64,000 bases of DNA from Paenibacillus crassostreae (GTDB lineage: Bacteria; Bacillota; Bacilli; Paenibacillales; Paenibacillaceae), in NCBI RefSeq assembly GCF_001857945.1, contig NZ_CP017770.1:2604001-2668000 (forward strand), given 5' to 3'. Positions 53,391 through 62,610 of this stretch are shown here, one piece after another. Positions within the stretch are counted from its first letter, which is position 1. Each line of letters begins with the position of its first letter. Made by a program: the position numbers and the translations under genes. The notes under the pieces were generated by a model. It searched no databases, was not told the origin of the DNA, and worked only from the letters and a program-made list of their open reading frames with translations.

Positions 53391-53543
53391 GTCTTGCTTC
53401 AGCTCCTCTATCGCTTGATAGTTATGAGTATAGGCTGAAAAAGTCATATAGAGAGAGTGCGCTTTTGTCATGATTTAATCATATGACCATGCCAAAAGAA
53501 GCCGGCATCTATACTAAGTGCCAGCCTCTTGGATATTGACTTA

Positions 53544-54188
53544 TTAGTGATCCATGATTCCTGAATCTCGGGCTTTACGGGCGGCCTCCCGTCTCCCCCT
53601 CACATTAAGCTTCGAATAAATCGTCGAGATGTAATTTTTAACTGTTCCTTCGCTAAGAAACAGCGCCTCAGCTATATCTTGATTGCGCAAGCCAGAAGCC
53701 AGCTTATGTAGTACTTCTATTTCACGGGCGCTGAGTCCATATTCATTACTTTTTGTGGTGGTGGTATTGTTCATGTTTTTGATCATTTTACTTGCCATTT
53801 CCTGCGTGATTAAAGTCCCTCCCGCATGTACCACCCGTATGCCTGCAGCCAGATCCTTGGGATGGATGGCTTTGAGCAGATAACCTTCTGCTCCATGGCT
53901 TAGTGCTGCTAACACATATTCTACTTCCCGGTAGGAGGTCAGCATGATAACTTTGATTAAAGGTATCCGTTCTTTAATGATGGCCGTTGCTGCAACCCCA
54001 TCCATGACTGGCATATTAATATCCATCAGCACAATATCGGGCTGAAACTGCTCACAGCCTTCGATTGCTTCTTCCCCATTTTTGGCTAACCCGACAATTT
54101 CTAAATCCTCTTCCATGGACAGTACGATATGTAGACTCTCCAGAATTAATTCTTGGTCATCGGCAAGCAGCACTTTAATTTTTGCCAT
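53544..54188 (-). CDS. NarL/FixJ-family response regulator
   Basis: 214-aa regulator. Receiver domain: LLADDQEL, phosphoacceptor in VLMDINMPVMDG, MLTSYRE, YLLKAIHPKDL. LuxR-type helix-turn-helix at about 150-210: LSAREIEVLHKLASGLRNQD, LFLSEGTVKNYI. AAGGAG precedes the ATG. It overlaps the kinase gene by 14 bases, so the pair is coupled. Confidence 0.94.
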   Translation of the reverse strand: MAKIKVLLADDQELILESLHIVLSMEEDLEIVGLAKNGEEAIEGCEQFQPDIVLMDINMPVMDGVAATAIIKERIPLIKVIMLTSYREVEYVLAALSHGAEGYLLKAIHPKDLAAGIRVVHAGGTLITQEMASKMIKNMNNTTTTKSNEYGLSAREIEVLHKLASGLRNQDIAEALFLSEGTVKNYISTIYSKLNVRGRREAARKARDSGIMDH

Positions 54189-55353
54189 GCAGCATCGCTC
54201 CTTTCAGCGGAATTTCACATCTGACTTCGGTGATCGCTGCAGTTCCCACCATGGATGATACAAACAGGCGACCTCCCAGCCGCTCAACCCGATGTTTCAT
54301 AGAGGTCAAGCCGAAGCCATATTCCAGCCTATCAATCGGTTTGCCATTATTTTGAATGGATAATTGCAGCATCGACTCGGAGAATTGAAACTCCAAATGC
54401 AGTTGAGACGCTTTCCCATGCTTTAATGCATTTGTAAAAGACTCCTGGATGACCCGAAGGATCGTTTGTCGCACTTCAAAACTAATCGGTTGTGCTGCCC
54501 CAAATGTATTCAAAGTCAGGACTGTTGCAGTGTGCTCCTGGAAACTAGCCATAAGCGCCTCAACCTGTTGCATAAGAGTAGATTCTTCATCTTCTTCTCC
54601 CATTTCGTGTACGATATTTCTCATTTCGTCCAGATTTTGCTCAGCCAATGTTCTTAAACGAATTAACCGATCTTTGACCTCGGCAGGTTTGCGATCCATA
54701 AGGGCTATGGAAGCATCAAGGCTCATAATGAGTGAGATAAAGGAGTGACCCAGTGTATCATGAAGCTCCTTAGACATGCGGTTGCGCTCTTCAAGTAAAG
54801 TCATCTTCTCAATCTCAGCAGCGTAGTGGGTTAACAGTTTATTTTGCTGTTCCACTTCGGCTACCAGTTCATTTTTCTGATAATACGCATTGGCTACGAA
54901 GCTTGCCCATATACCGATGAAGCAGAATAACAGATTGTCTGCTCCGATACTAAGCGTTTGTTCCCAAGGTGATTTTAAGTGAGACTGAAAGGTAAAAGGA
55001 ATTAAAGTAACTGCGGGAATAATCCATAGCGTCTGCTTAGTCAATAAGTATCCCATTGTAAGACTAGGCAACAAGTAGTCTGCTCTTGAAGTCAGATCTG
55101 GATGGAAGACAGTATTCACATAATAAGAGCCACCTAGCAATAGCTCCAGTATGCAAAACCAGGCTTTGTTCATCCGCCGCCCAGGAAACCAGAACAGCAA
55201 AGGGACGACAAGGGCTATGCTCAGCCAGATCACGTTTAATAACGTTCGGTTTGAAAACTCACTTACTGCCAGAACCCGGGACAACATCAAAATATAATGG
55301 TATAAACGAAGAGCGAATATACCCCAATCCATGAACGATAATATTTTTTTCAT
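54175..55353 (-). CDS. Sensor histidine kinase, NarL-system type (HisKA_3)
   Basis: 392-aa kinase with about five or six N-terminal membrane helices (1-165), a coiled-coil linker (NELVAEVEQQNKLLTHYAAE), the HisKA_3 motif LEERNRMSKELHDTLGHSF with phosphoacceptor His, and a HATPase domain with QESFTNALKHG and YGFGLTSMKHRVE. Layout resembles DesK/LiaS-like kinases that sense membrane state or lipid II binding agents. Partner of the following regulator. Confidence 0.92.
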   Translation of the reverse strand: MKKILSFMDWGIFALRLYHYILMLSRVLAVSEFSNRTLLNVIWLSIALVVPLLFWFPGRRMNKAWFCILELLLGGSYYVNTVFHPDLTSRADYLLPSLTMGYLLTKQTLWIIPAVTLIPFTFQSHLKSPWEQTLSIGADNLLFCFIGIWASFVANAYYQKNELVAEVEQQNKLLTHYAAEIEKMTLLEERNRMSKELHDTLGHSFISLIMSLDASIALMDRKPAEVKDRLIRLRTLAEQNLDEMRNIVHEMGEEDEESTLMQQVEALMASFQEHTATVLTLNTFGAAQPISFEVRQTILRVIQESFTNALKHGKASQLHLEFQFSESMLQLSIQNNGKPIDRLEYGFGLTSMKHRVERLGGRLFVSSMVGTAAITEVRCEIPLKGAMLHGKN

Positions 55354-55415
55354 ATCATCATCTTACAGGAAATCTAAATACTTGGGTGAAGAATAAAAGG
55401 AAGAGTATTGAAGTT

Positions 55416-55584
55416 ATGATTAAGATTGAAACCATCGGTACAGTTTTAGAAGTAGCCAATGTCATCCAAGAGTTAAACTAAATCATATAAATATGACAGT
55501 TACCATATTGGTTTTCCGCAGGAGAATGAAGAACAAGTAAACAGTATCACGCCTGGAGGATTTACAGTTGAAGTTTTATGTTAA
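55416..55584 (+). pseudogene. Short gene remnant, family not recognised
   Basis: ATG after AAGGAAG opens MIKIETIGTVLEVANVIQEL-stop; a second frame continues as YDSYHIGFPQENEEQVNSIT, then PGGFTVEVLC-stop. The two parts look like the start and end of one small gene with the middle lost. I do not recognise the family. A terminator follows, which supports a former gene. Confidence 0.45.
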
Positions 55585-55605
55585 TAAAATGTGACAAAGA
55601 AGTAA

Positions 55606-55630
55606 GGCACTCAGATACGAGTGCCTTTTT
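55606..55630 (+). terminator. Terminator
   Basis: GGCACTC-AGATAC-GAGTGCC then TTTTT. The 100 bases between here and the SDR stop show no clear gene. Confidence 0.85.
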
Positions 55631-55733
55631 CGCACAATGGCTTATTGATCGCAGAAAGTTACCTATCAATGTACTAGATACCTCCAAAGGTGAAGGCGTA
55701 TATATCGTGAATCGGGATTTGTTATCGGTAAAT

Positions 55734-56699
55734 TTAAAATCCTACTTCAAAAATCGTCTCCGTTTTATTTAATTTCGACAACTCCACACTAGCCTTCCAT
55801 AACTGTTTCCTATTCTCATGGTTATACGAGAGTTCGGAGGATTTTATTTCTTTAGTACCTTCGAAATATTTCCCTGTTGTTTGATTATGCTTGCTATCAG
55901 TTACTAGAGAAGCCAAAGCTCTCCCGGACTGACGTACAGTATTCACATTCGGGTAAAATAACGTTAAAGCAGGTAGAACGTACTTCCAAACAAATTTCAT
56001 AAATGGGGTGTAGCTTTGAGCAAGTCCCGTGCCTGGCATCATTCCCGGATCGAAAGCATTTACTGTAATATTTGTTTCTGTTTGTTGATTTATAAGATTT
56101 GCCAACTCGTAGGTGAAATATAAATTACATAACTTTGAAGTCGTGTAGTGGCGTCTGCCCATTAAAGACATATTTTCGTTTGAGTTCGTTTGGTCAGGGT
56201 AGGCTATCATTTGAGGATCCACAAAAGCTGGTGCAGGCATTCCTGTCTTTTTCAATGGATCATGAGTTCCGCTGCTGACTAACACGATTCTGCCTGACTG
56301 AGTGATTTGTCCAAGCAACCTATTGGCCAAGAGGAAATGCCCAAGATGATTGACTCCAAAAGTAGCTTCAAACCCATCTTTTGTATAATGCGTTTTATCG
56401 ATAAACTGTACTCCTGCGTTGCATACAAGTGCATATAAAGGCGGATAATCCATTTGTGAATACTTGCTTACAAAATCTCTTATAGATTCCAAAGATGAAA
56501 GGTCAAGCTCCAAGGAGGTTATGTTGATATTATTAGTTTCTTGGATTAACGAGTCCACTGCTATTTTGGCTTTAGTTGCGTTGCGGCAAGCTATCACCAC
56601 ATGATAATTTTTTTCATGTTTAGCAATTTGTTTAGCGCATTCATATCCCAATCCCGAGTTCCCGCCTGTAATGATAACCGTTTGTTTCTGCAAATTCAT
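55734..56699 (-). CDS. SDR family oxidoreductase, protochlorophyllide-reductase-like
   Basis: 321-aa short-chain dehydrogenase of the larger, WWOX/retinol-dehydrogenase-like type. Cofactor loop TGGNSGLG at 11-18, VCNAGVQF, catalytic Ser in VLVSSGTHD, and YTTSKLCN (Tyr, Lys). The GGAGAG site is 12 or so bases before the ATG, slightly far. Divergent from the TetR gene at 56869; the two 15-base palindromes between them suggest control by that repressor. Confidence 0.92.
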   Translation of the reverse strand: MNLQKQTVIITGGNSGLGYECAKQIAKHEKNYHVVIACRNATKAKIAVDSLIQETNNINITSLELDLSSLESIRDFVSKYSQMDYPPLYALVCNAGVQFIDKTHYTKDGFEATFGVNHLGHFLLANRLLGQITQSGRIVLVSSGTHDPLKKTGMPAPAFVDPQMIAYPDQTNSNENMSLMGRRHYTTSKLCNLYFTYELANLINQQTETNITVNAFDPGMMPGTGLAQSYTPFMKFVWKYVLPALTLFYPNVNTVRQSGRALASLVTDSKHNQTTGKYFEGTKEIKSSELSYNHENRKQLWKASVELSKLNKTETIFEVGF

Positions 56700-56758
56700 T
56701 CAACATCCACTCTCCTTCAGATTAACTGCCCTTGTATGAAAATAAGGAAGTTATTTAT

Positions 56759-56773
56759 GTTGACACTGTCAAC
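56759..56773. promoter_or_regulatory. TetR operator candidate 1
   Basis: GTTGACACTGTCAAC, a perfect palindrome around a central base, in the divergent SDR/TetR promoter region. Confidence 0.75.
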
Positions 56774-56797
56774 ATAAAGTGATTATATACCCGTAAA

Positions 56798-56812
56798 GTT
56801 GACTGTGTCAAC
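56798..56812. promoter_or_regulatory. TetR operator candidate 2
   Basis: GTTGACTGTGTCAAC, same outer arms (GTTGAC/GTCAAC) as site 1; starts are 39 bases apart, close to four helical turns. Confidence 0.75.
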
Positions 56813-56868
56813 GTCGTGCTATAAAATTAGTCATAATTAATATCAATCCCTTTATGCAGAGGCGAGTT

Positions 56869-57432
56869 ATGAAAAATAATAATGACACAAAACAAAAGCT
56901 GATTTACACCACAAGAGAAATGATTGAGCTACAAGGAATTGATGCCCTTAATATGCGCGACTTGGGTAAAAAAATGAATTTATCCCGAAGTGCGGTGTAC
57001 AGGCATTTTAAAGGCAAAGAGGATCTGCTGGCGGTTATCGTAGGTGAGAATTTTAAGCTGCTAAACAACAATATGCGCGAATTAATCGGTAACATAAATG
57101 ATCCTCGAAGACTAATGAATGCCATTTTGTGCACTTATTATGATTATGGAATAACAAACAAAGAGTATTATAAATTGATGTTCCAAAAGCAATGGGATAA
57201 AGAGCTATATCCCGACCTTTACAATTCTGCCTTTATTATATTTGAGGTGGTAGAAAACTGTCTGGAAAAGGCGGGGAATATCCGCAAATCGCCGAATCAA
57301 TCAACTGCAATCATGTTCGCATTTATTCACGGTTTGGTTGAATTAAATGCTGCCGAGCATTCCGAAGCTGAAAAGGGGTTAGATAATCCAATCAACCTTA
57401 TCCAATCTTTTCTGGATCTGATTTTTATTTAG
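56869..57432 (+). CDS. TetR family transcriptional regulator
   Basis: 187-aa regulator. Helix-turn-helix: IELQGIDALNMRDLGKKMNL then SRSAVYRHFKGKEDLL; ligand domain with FIHGLVELNAAEHSEAE. ATG at 56869 with GAGGCGAG upstream; an ATG at 56854 would add five residues. It is intact and has a decayed relative at 52311, so this region was duplicated. It likely represses the divergent SDR and itself through the two GTTGAC palindromes. Confidence 0.92.
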   Translation: MKNNNDTKQKLIYTTREMIELQGIDALNMRDLGKKMNLSRSAVYRHFKGKEDLLAVIVGENFKLLNNNMRELIGNINDPRRLMNAILCTYYDYGITNKEYYKLMFQKQWDKELYPDLYNSAFIIFEVVENCLEKAGNIRKSPNQSTAIMFAFIHGLVELNAAEHSEAEKGLDNPINLIQSFLDLIFI

Positions 57433-57467
57433 GGAACTCATTTTCGCGAGGAAAGAAGGTACCCCCG

Positions 57468-57614
57468 ATGGAGAAATTGGATAACATGCTGTCCATGCTT
57501 TGGATATTGCGATCCGGGAGGAAGCTTACCGCTGAGCAGATCGCGGACAGTCTGGAGATCAGCAGTCGCACCGTGTACCGGTATATCGACGCATTATGGC
57601 CAGCGGTGTGCTGA
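57468..57614 (+). pseudogene. Remnant of a WYL-domain (YafY-like) regulator, N-terminal HTH only
   Basis: KLDNMLSMLWILRSGRKLTA, then EQIADSLEISSRTVYRYIDA is the DeoR-like helix-turn-helix that begins YafY/WYL regulators. A small deletion near 57595 shifts the frame and leads to a stop after LWPAVC. The WYL sensor domain is gone. AAGAAGG lies upstream. Confidence 0.75.
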
Positions 57615-57749
57615 ATTTTGTATTGAGGAGCGAGGATTACCTTATCCCAATCTTACTATTGGACATGGTTTCCTATATTCTTTATAAAATCAGAGTATAA
57701 TGCCCTAGATTTCAACATTGTCTTCGATGGATTTTAGTTATATTGGATT

Positions 57750-58189
57750 ATGCATTATAACTGGATTGATTCTGATTCAAAGGTAATGCCGCGTGGGTTT
57801 GTGTATGAAGGAACGATCGTAAGTAATGGAGACCTATGGATTAATGGCCGAAGCTCGGATAAAGATGAAACTAATTACACCGGGAACAATCATGGCAGCA
57901 TTGTCCAGGTTGGAGATCAATGGTATGTGTTCTATCACAGGCAAACCAATCGCCATCATTACTCCAGACAGGGGCTAGCGGAACCAATCGAGATAAGAGA
58001 AGATGGGACGATTCCTCAGGTAGAGATGACCAGTTGTGGACTTAATAATGGCCCTTTATTAGGCAGAGGAGAGTATGAATCGCATATTTCCATACAGATG
58101 TCAATAATATGGAACCGGGAAATCAGGCACTATATTTTACTTACGAAGGCTCCGGATTGTTGGATTTTCGATCTTTTCTTTTAAAGTAA
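57750..58189 (+). pseudogene. Remnant of a family 43 glycoside hydrolase
   Basis: Contains the C-terminal blades of a GH43-type arabinosidase/xylosidase: MPRGFVYEGTIVSNGDLW, NNHGSIVQVGDQWYVFYHRQ, TNRHHYSRQGLAEPIEI, then GTIPQVEMTSCGLN. After a frameshift near 58090 it goes on as NMEPGNQALYFTYEGSGLLD, a piece of a carbohydrate-binding domain. The 5' half with the catalytic Asp/Glu is absent. It lies near two GH3 genes, so this was perhaps once a polysaccharide locus. Confidence 0.8.
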
Positions 58190-58286
58190 CGGGGTGCGTA
58201 GATCATATAATTGTTGCTCAACGCAAAACAAGGGATCGATTGTTACCAGAGTCTGCCCCTTGTTTGATACGTTGTGGCAAAACAAA

Positions 58287-59387
58287 CTACGATCTGAACT
58301 CGTTCTGGACGGTGGTTAACGCCTCTCCGATCACTTGATGCATATCATAGTACTTATACGAAGCTAACCTGCCACCGAAAATTACATTTGATTCCTTGTC
58401 GGCCAGCTCTTTATATTTCTTGATAATTTGGTTGTTTTTGTCGTCATTGATAGGGTAATAAGGCTCAAGTCCCGGTTTCCATTCCATCGGGTACTCTTCA
58501 GTTACGACCGTCTTTGTTTGGGTGCCGAACTCGAAGTGTTTATGTTCGATGATTCGCGTATAGGGCGTTTTTGCGTCCGTAAAATTGACAACGGCATTCC
58601 CTTGGTAGTTATCTGTATCCATAACCTTGGTTTCAAATTTCAAACTCCTATATTCTAAGACCCCGTATTTGAATTCGTAATATTGATCGATCATTCCTGT
58701 GAAAACAACCTTTTTTGCCGATGTCGTGAGCTGTTCGCGGTCCTCAAAGAAATCAATGTTCAATCTGACATCAATGCCATCTAACATGTTCTGAATGATC
58801 GCATGGTAACCACCGATCGGTATGCCTTGATACCGGTCATTAAAATAATTATTGTCATAGGTAAATCTAACCGGCAGACGATTAATGATAAAACTGGGTA
58901 AATCCTTGGCGGACCTTCCCCATTGCTTTTCGGTGTAGCCCTTGATCAGTTTTTCATAAATATCGGTACCTACCAATGAAATCGCCTGCTCCTCAAGATT
59001 TCTGGGCTCTGTGACCCCGGCGGCTTTCTTTTGGTTCTCAATGATTTGTTTCGCTTCATCGGGCTTGACGACCCCCCATAATTTCTGGAAGGTATTCATG
59101 TTGAAAGGCAAATTATAAATCTCTCCTTGATAATTCGCCAACGGAGAGTTCGTATATCGGTTAAAGTCCGCAAAACGGTTTACATAATCCCATATCTTCT
59201 TATTGTTGGTGTGGAAGATATGTGCGCCGTATTTATGGACGTTGATCCCTTCCATCTCTTCGGTATATACGTTGCCGCCGATATGGTCTCTTTTGTCGAT
59301 AACAAGACAACGTTTGCCTCTTTGTTTCGCCTCGTAAGCGAATACGGCTCCGAACAAACCTGCACCCACGATTAAGTAATCATACAT
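58287..59387 (-). CDS. glf: UDP-galactopyranose mutase
   Basis: 366-aa flavoenzyme that interconverts UDP-galactopyranose and UDP-galactofuranose for surface glycans. FAD-binding lead MYDYLIVGAGLFGAVFAYEA, VIDKRDHIGGN, KYGAHIFHT, then the active-site KQWGRSAKDLP, RLPVRF.YDNNYF and the C-terminal GGRLASYKYYDMHQV. I chose the ATG at 59387 (AGGAGGAG, 8-base spacing); an ATG at 59411 is weaker. Terminates near an inverted repeat (ACAAGGG/CCCTTGT, about 58218-58264). Confidence 0.95.
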   Translation of the reverse strand: MYDYLIVGAGLFGAVFAYEAKQRGKRCLVIDKRDHIGGNVYTEEMEGINVHKYGAHIFHTNNKKIWDYVNRFADFNRYTNSPLANYQGEIYNLPFNMNTFQKLWGVVKPDEAKQIIENQKKAAGVTEPRNLEEQAISLVGTDIYEKLIKGYTEKQWGRSAKDLPSFIINRLPVRFTYDNNYFNDRYQGIPIGGYHAIIQNMLDGIDVRLNIDFFEDREQLTTSAKKVVFTGMIDQYYEFKYGVLEYRSLKFETKVMDTDNYQGNAVVNFTDAKTPYTRIIEHKHFEFGTQTKTVVTEEYPMEWKPGLEPYYPINDDKNNQIIKKYKELADKESNVIFGGRLASYKYYDMHQVIGEALTTVQNEFRS

Positions 59388-59628
59388 AAGGGTCTCCTCC
59401 TGCATTTGCAATAAATATGTCCATTCGTTTAGAAAAGGATAAATAGAATGATACTATTATGCCCGCAAATGTAGAAAGGAAGCAACTAATGAATCAAGAG
59501 GCATTCGTTTTTCTTACACTAAACCAAAAGTTACCCCCCCCTAACTTTTCGTTGATTTTGCATTCGACATCGATACGTTATGCTTACTTTGCAATCGAAA
59601 AAGCGCGCTAACCTTACATTGTAAAAAA

Positions 59629-59640
59629 ATGAAAGCGATT
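59629..59640 (+). promoter_or_regulatory. Possible cre (CcpA) site
   Basis: ATGAAAGCGATT fits most of the catabolite-responsive element pattern (TG-AA-CG core) with mismatches at its 3' side. It is 30 bases before the GH3 start. Weak evidence only. Confidence 0.3.
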
Positions 59641-59669
59641 TAAAATCAAATATTGGGGGGCAAAAAGAT

Positions 59670-62531
59670 ATGGCAGGAAAAAGAAAGAAAAAATTCCGTA
59701 TTATTATGAGTTCATTGTTATCCATCTTACTAATCATCGGTGTTGGGGGTAATGTCGCACTGTCTTATTACTCTGATGTCATTACAGCGTATTTCACCAA
59801 GATCGACATCACGACACCGGAAGCGAAGGATGCTCGTGCGCATTCAGAAGAGGTGTCACAGCAGATCACGGATGAAGGACTTGTCCTTCTTCAGAACAAT
59901 GACAACATGCTGCCGATAACGACAAACAAGAAAGTGAACGTGTTCGGATGGAGCTTTACGGCGCCTGTATACTTGGGGTCGGGATCCGGTGCGGCGGACG
60001 CATCGACGGCTGTAACGCCGAGAGCTGGCTTAGAAGCGGCTGGGTTCGAGGTGAACGAGCAGTTATATAATGATTACATCGCTACTGGAATCGAAAGACC
60101 GGTATCAGGAATCGAGGGATATGATTGGACGATTCCAGAACCTGTGGCGTCCGAGTTCTACACTGAGGAGAGAATGAAGCAGGCAACTGAGTTCTCGGAT
60201 ACCGCTGTTATCTTCCTTGCCCGTGCAGGTGGCGAAGGTAAAGACCTTCCGGCTGTATTAGACGGCCCTGACACCTATGATCCGAATGGAAGTACAATGG
60301 GTCCAAGCGGGGAACGATTCGGTAATTCGGACGATTTAGACCCGAACAAGCATTACCTGGAGTTAAGTAATCGTGAACTAGGTATGATCGATGCCGTTAC
60401 GAAGCAATTCGACAAGATTCTACTGATTGTAAACGGATCAAATACATTCGAACTGGAATGGGTCAACGATTACAGCCAAATTAAGAGTATCGTGACGGTT
60501 GCAGGACCAGGTCAGACAGGATTCGCTTCGCTTGGTAAAGTATTGTCCGGTGAGCTTAATCCATCCGGAAAAACGGTTGATCTGTTTGCGACGGATGTTC
60601 TGGACGCACCGGCTATGCAGAACTTCGGGGATTTTAGATACGTCATCGACAACGGCGATGGTTCCTACTCTGCAGCTGTCGACAAAAATAATGTTCCACT
60701 AACGTATGTTAATTACGCCGAGGGGATTTTTGTAGGCTACCGTTATTATGAGACCGCTGCTTCTGAGGGCGCAATCAACTATGACGAGAAAGTTCACTTC
60801 CCATTCGGTCACGGTTTAAGCTATACAACGTTCGCACAAGAAGTGGTGCCGAACAGCTTGACTTGGAACGAAACTGATATCTCGGTCGACGTTAAAGTGA
60901 CGAACACCGGCTCGGTTGACGGAAAGGAAGTCGTTCAGCTTTATTATTCCGCTCCATTCACTGGGCAAATTGAGAAGTCTTCCATTGAGCTTGCCGCATT
61001 CACAAAAACAGACTCGTTGAAACCGGGCGAATCGGAGACAGTGAAGCTTACGTTCAAGGTTGAAGATATGGCATCTTACGATGACAACAAAGTATACAGC
61101 AGCACAGGTTCTTATGTGCTTGAGCAAGGCGAATATCAGTTAATGCTTATGAAAAATTCACATGACAAAATTGCTGATGCTGGCTCCAAGACGCTGGCTC
61201 AGGTCGTATACGACTCCACCGGTCGCTCTAGCGATCAACAGGCATCCGTCAACCAATTTGACGATTTAGTAACTGGCCAAGGAAGTATTGAGGCTTACTT
61301 ATCACGGGCAAACGGCTTTGCTAATATGGATGTCCTGAATACGAGTGATACCTATACGGTGAATGCTGCTGAGGGCGCGACGGAACAAGTAAGAGGTAAG
61401 GTTGTAGACGCTGCATTCGTGGATTACATCAACAGTAAGCGATATGACATTCCTGCCGACGAGCAGGAGAATGCGCCAACAACGGGTGTAGCTAACGGGA
61501 AGATGTTAAGCGACTACGTCGGCGTTGATTACAACGACGAGAGCTGGAATGAAATGCTTGACCAATTAACAGTGCAAGAACTCGTTTCGCTCGGAACATT
61601 AGGCGGCTATCGGACGCTTGAATTGGCATCCGTAGGTAAACCGGCTACAGTTGATTACGATGGACCTGCAGGCATCAGCGCGCTTCTGTCTAAGGATCCA
61701 ATGTCAGGGGTTGCTTTCCCTTCAGAGACAATGCTTGCTCAAACTTGGAACATTGAGCTTGGAGAGGCAATGGGCGATGCGGTAGGAGCTGAGGCTGTAG
61801 CATATAATGTGAGCGGCTGGTATGCGCCAGGCGTTAACATCCACCGTTCCGCTTTCGGCGGTAGAAACTTCGAGTATTACTCTGAAGACGGTCTACTCTC
61901 AGGAAAGTTTGCTGCCGAAGTTACGAAGGGCTATCAAAGCCATGGCGGATTCGCCTACATGAAGCACTTTGCACTCAATGATCAAGAAATTAACCGAGTG
62001 AAGGGCGTTCTGACCTGGAGCAATGAGCAAGCGATCCGCGAAATCTACCTGAAAGGGTTCGAGTATGCGGTGAAAGAAGGCGGCGCTCAAGGAGCTATGT
62101 CTGGATTCAACAGTATCGGTAATACTTGGGCTGGCGCAAGCCCAGCTCTGCTGAAAGAAGTGCTTCGTAATGAGTGGGGCTTTAAAGGAATTGTAAATAC
62201 AGACTTCTTTATTAACGTTTCTTATCCTTACATGATCGCTGATCTTGCTTTCCGGGCAGGGAATGATATTCTGCTTACTGGTGTTGCGCCGTTCGGCGTA
62301 CCAGAAATCAACGCAGACAGCAATGATACATTATGGGCGATGAGAGACAATGCGCATAATGTACTGTACACCGTGGCCAACAGTAACGGTATGGAGAACG
62401 GGATCAGTACGGATATGCCTCAATGGGTTGTCATCACGATCATCGTTGACGTTCTTCTGGCACTAGGGATTATTACAGGCTTCTACTTTATCTTCCGGAA
62501 GCGTAAACCTGACGCACAAGAAGTGGCGTAA
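59670..62531 (+). CDS. Membrane-anchored, circularly permuted GH3 glycosidase
   Basis: 953-aa GH3 protein in reversed domain order. A cytoplasmic Lys/Arg-rich start and membrane helix (about 10-32) lead into the GH3 C-terminal domain (from SQQITDEGLVLLQNN; FPFGHGLSYTTF at about 374), a Fn3-like segment (VKVTNTGSVDGKEVVQLYYS), and only then the (beta/alpha)8 barrel (DYDGPAGIS, APGVNIHRSAFGGRNFEYYS, YMKHFALNDQE), with nucleophile Asp845 in GIVNTDFF. A second membrane helix (about 918-942) ends it. It thus acts outside the cell, tethered at both ends. Substrate probably a beta-glucoside. Confidence 0.92.
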   Translation: MAGKRKKKFRIIMSSLLSILLIIGVGGNVALSYYSDVITAYFTKIDITTPEAKDARAHSEEVSQQITDEGLVLLQNNDNMLPITTNKKVNVFGWSFTAPVYLGSGSGAADASTAVTPRAGLEAAGFEVNEQLYNDYIATGIERPVSGIEGYDWTIPEPVASEFYTEERMKQATEFSDTAVIFLARAGGEGKDLPAVLDGPDTYDPNGSTMGPSGERFGNSDDLDPNKHYLELSNRELGMIDAVTKQFDKILLIVNGSNTFELEWVNDYSQIKSIVTVAGPGQTGFASLGKVLSGELNPSGKTVDLFATDVLDAPAMQNFGDFRYVIDNGDGSYSAAVDKNNVPLTYVNYAEGIFVGYRYYETAASEGAINYDEKVHFPFGHGLSYTTFAQEVVPNSLTWNETDISVDVKVTNTGSVDGKEVVQLYYSAPFTGQIEKSSIELAAFTKTDSLKPGESETVKLTFKVEDMASYDDNKVYSSTGSYVLEQGEYQLMLMKNSHDKIADAGSKTLAQVVYDSTGRSSDQQASVNQFDDLVTGQGSIEAYLSRANGFANMDVLNTSDTYTVNAAEGATEQVRGKVVDAAFVDYINSKRYDIPADEQENAPTTGVANGKMLSDYVGVDYNDESWNEMLDQLTVQELVSLGTLGGYRTLELASVGKPATVDYDGPAGISALLSKDPMSGVAFPSETMLAQTWNIELGEAMGDAVGAEAVAYNVSGWYAPGVNIHRSAFGGRNFEYYSEDGLLSGKFAAEVTKGYQSHGGFAYMKHFALNDQEINRVKGVLTWSNEQAIREIYLKGFEYAVKEGGAQGAMSGFNSIGNTWAGASPALLKEVLRNEWGFKGIVNTDFFINVSYPYMIADLAFRAGNDILLTGVAPFGVPEINADSNDTLWAMRDNAHNVLYTVANSNGMENGISTDMPQWVVITIIVDVLLALGIITGFYFIFRKRKPDAQEVA

Positions 62532-62559
62532 GGACTGAACCGAACTCTATAAAAATAAA

Positions 62560-62590
62560 TTTGGCGGTACTCCGTAGGGGTACCGCCAAA
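62560..62590 (+). terminator. Hairpin between the two GH3 genes
   Basis: TTTGGCGGTAC-TCCGTAGGG-GTACCGCCAAA, an 11-base perfect stem, 29 bases after the first GH3 stop. Only weak T content follows, so partial termination is more likely than full. Confidence 0.7.
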
Positions 62591-62610
62591 ATAAAAATGA
62601 GGACCATACG

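Noticed and set aside
55578..55772. 64-codon frame on the + strand across a terminator
   Set aside because: It begins at a TTA-rich stretch with no ribosome site, runs through the terminator hairpin and into the end of the convergent SDR gene.
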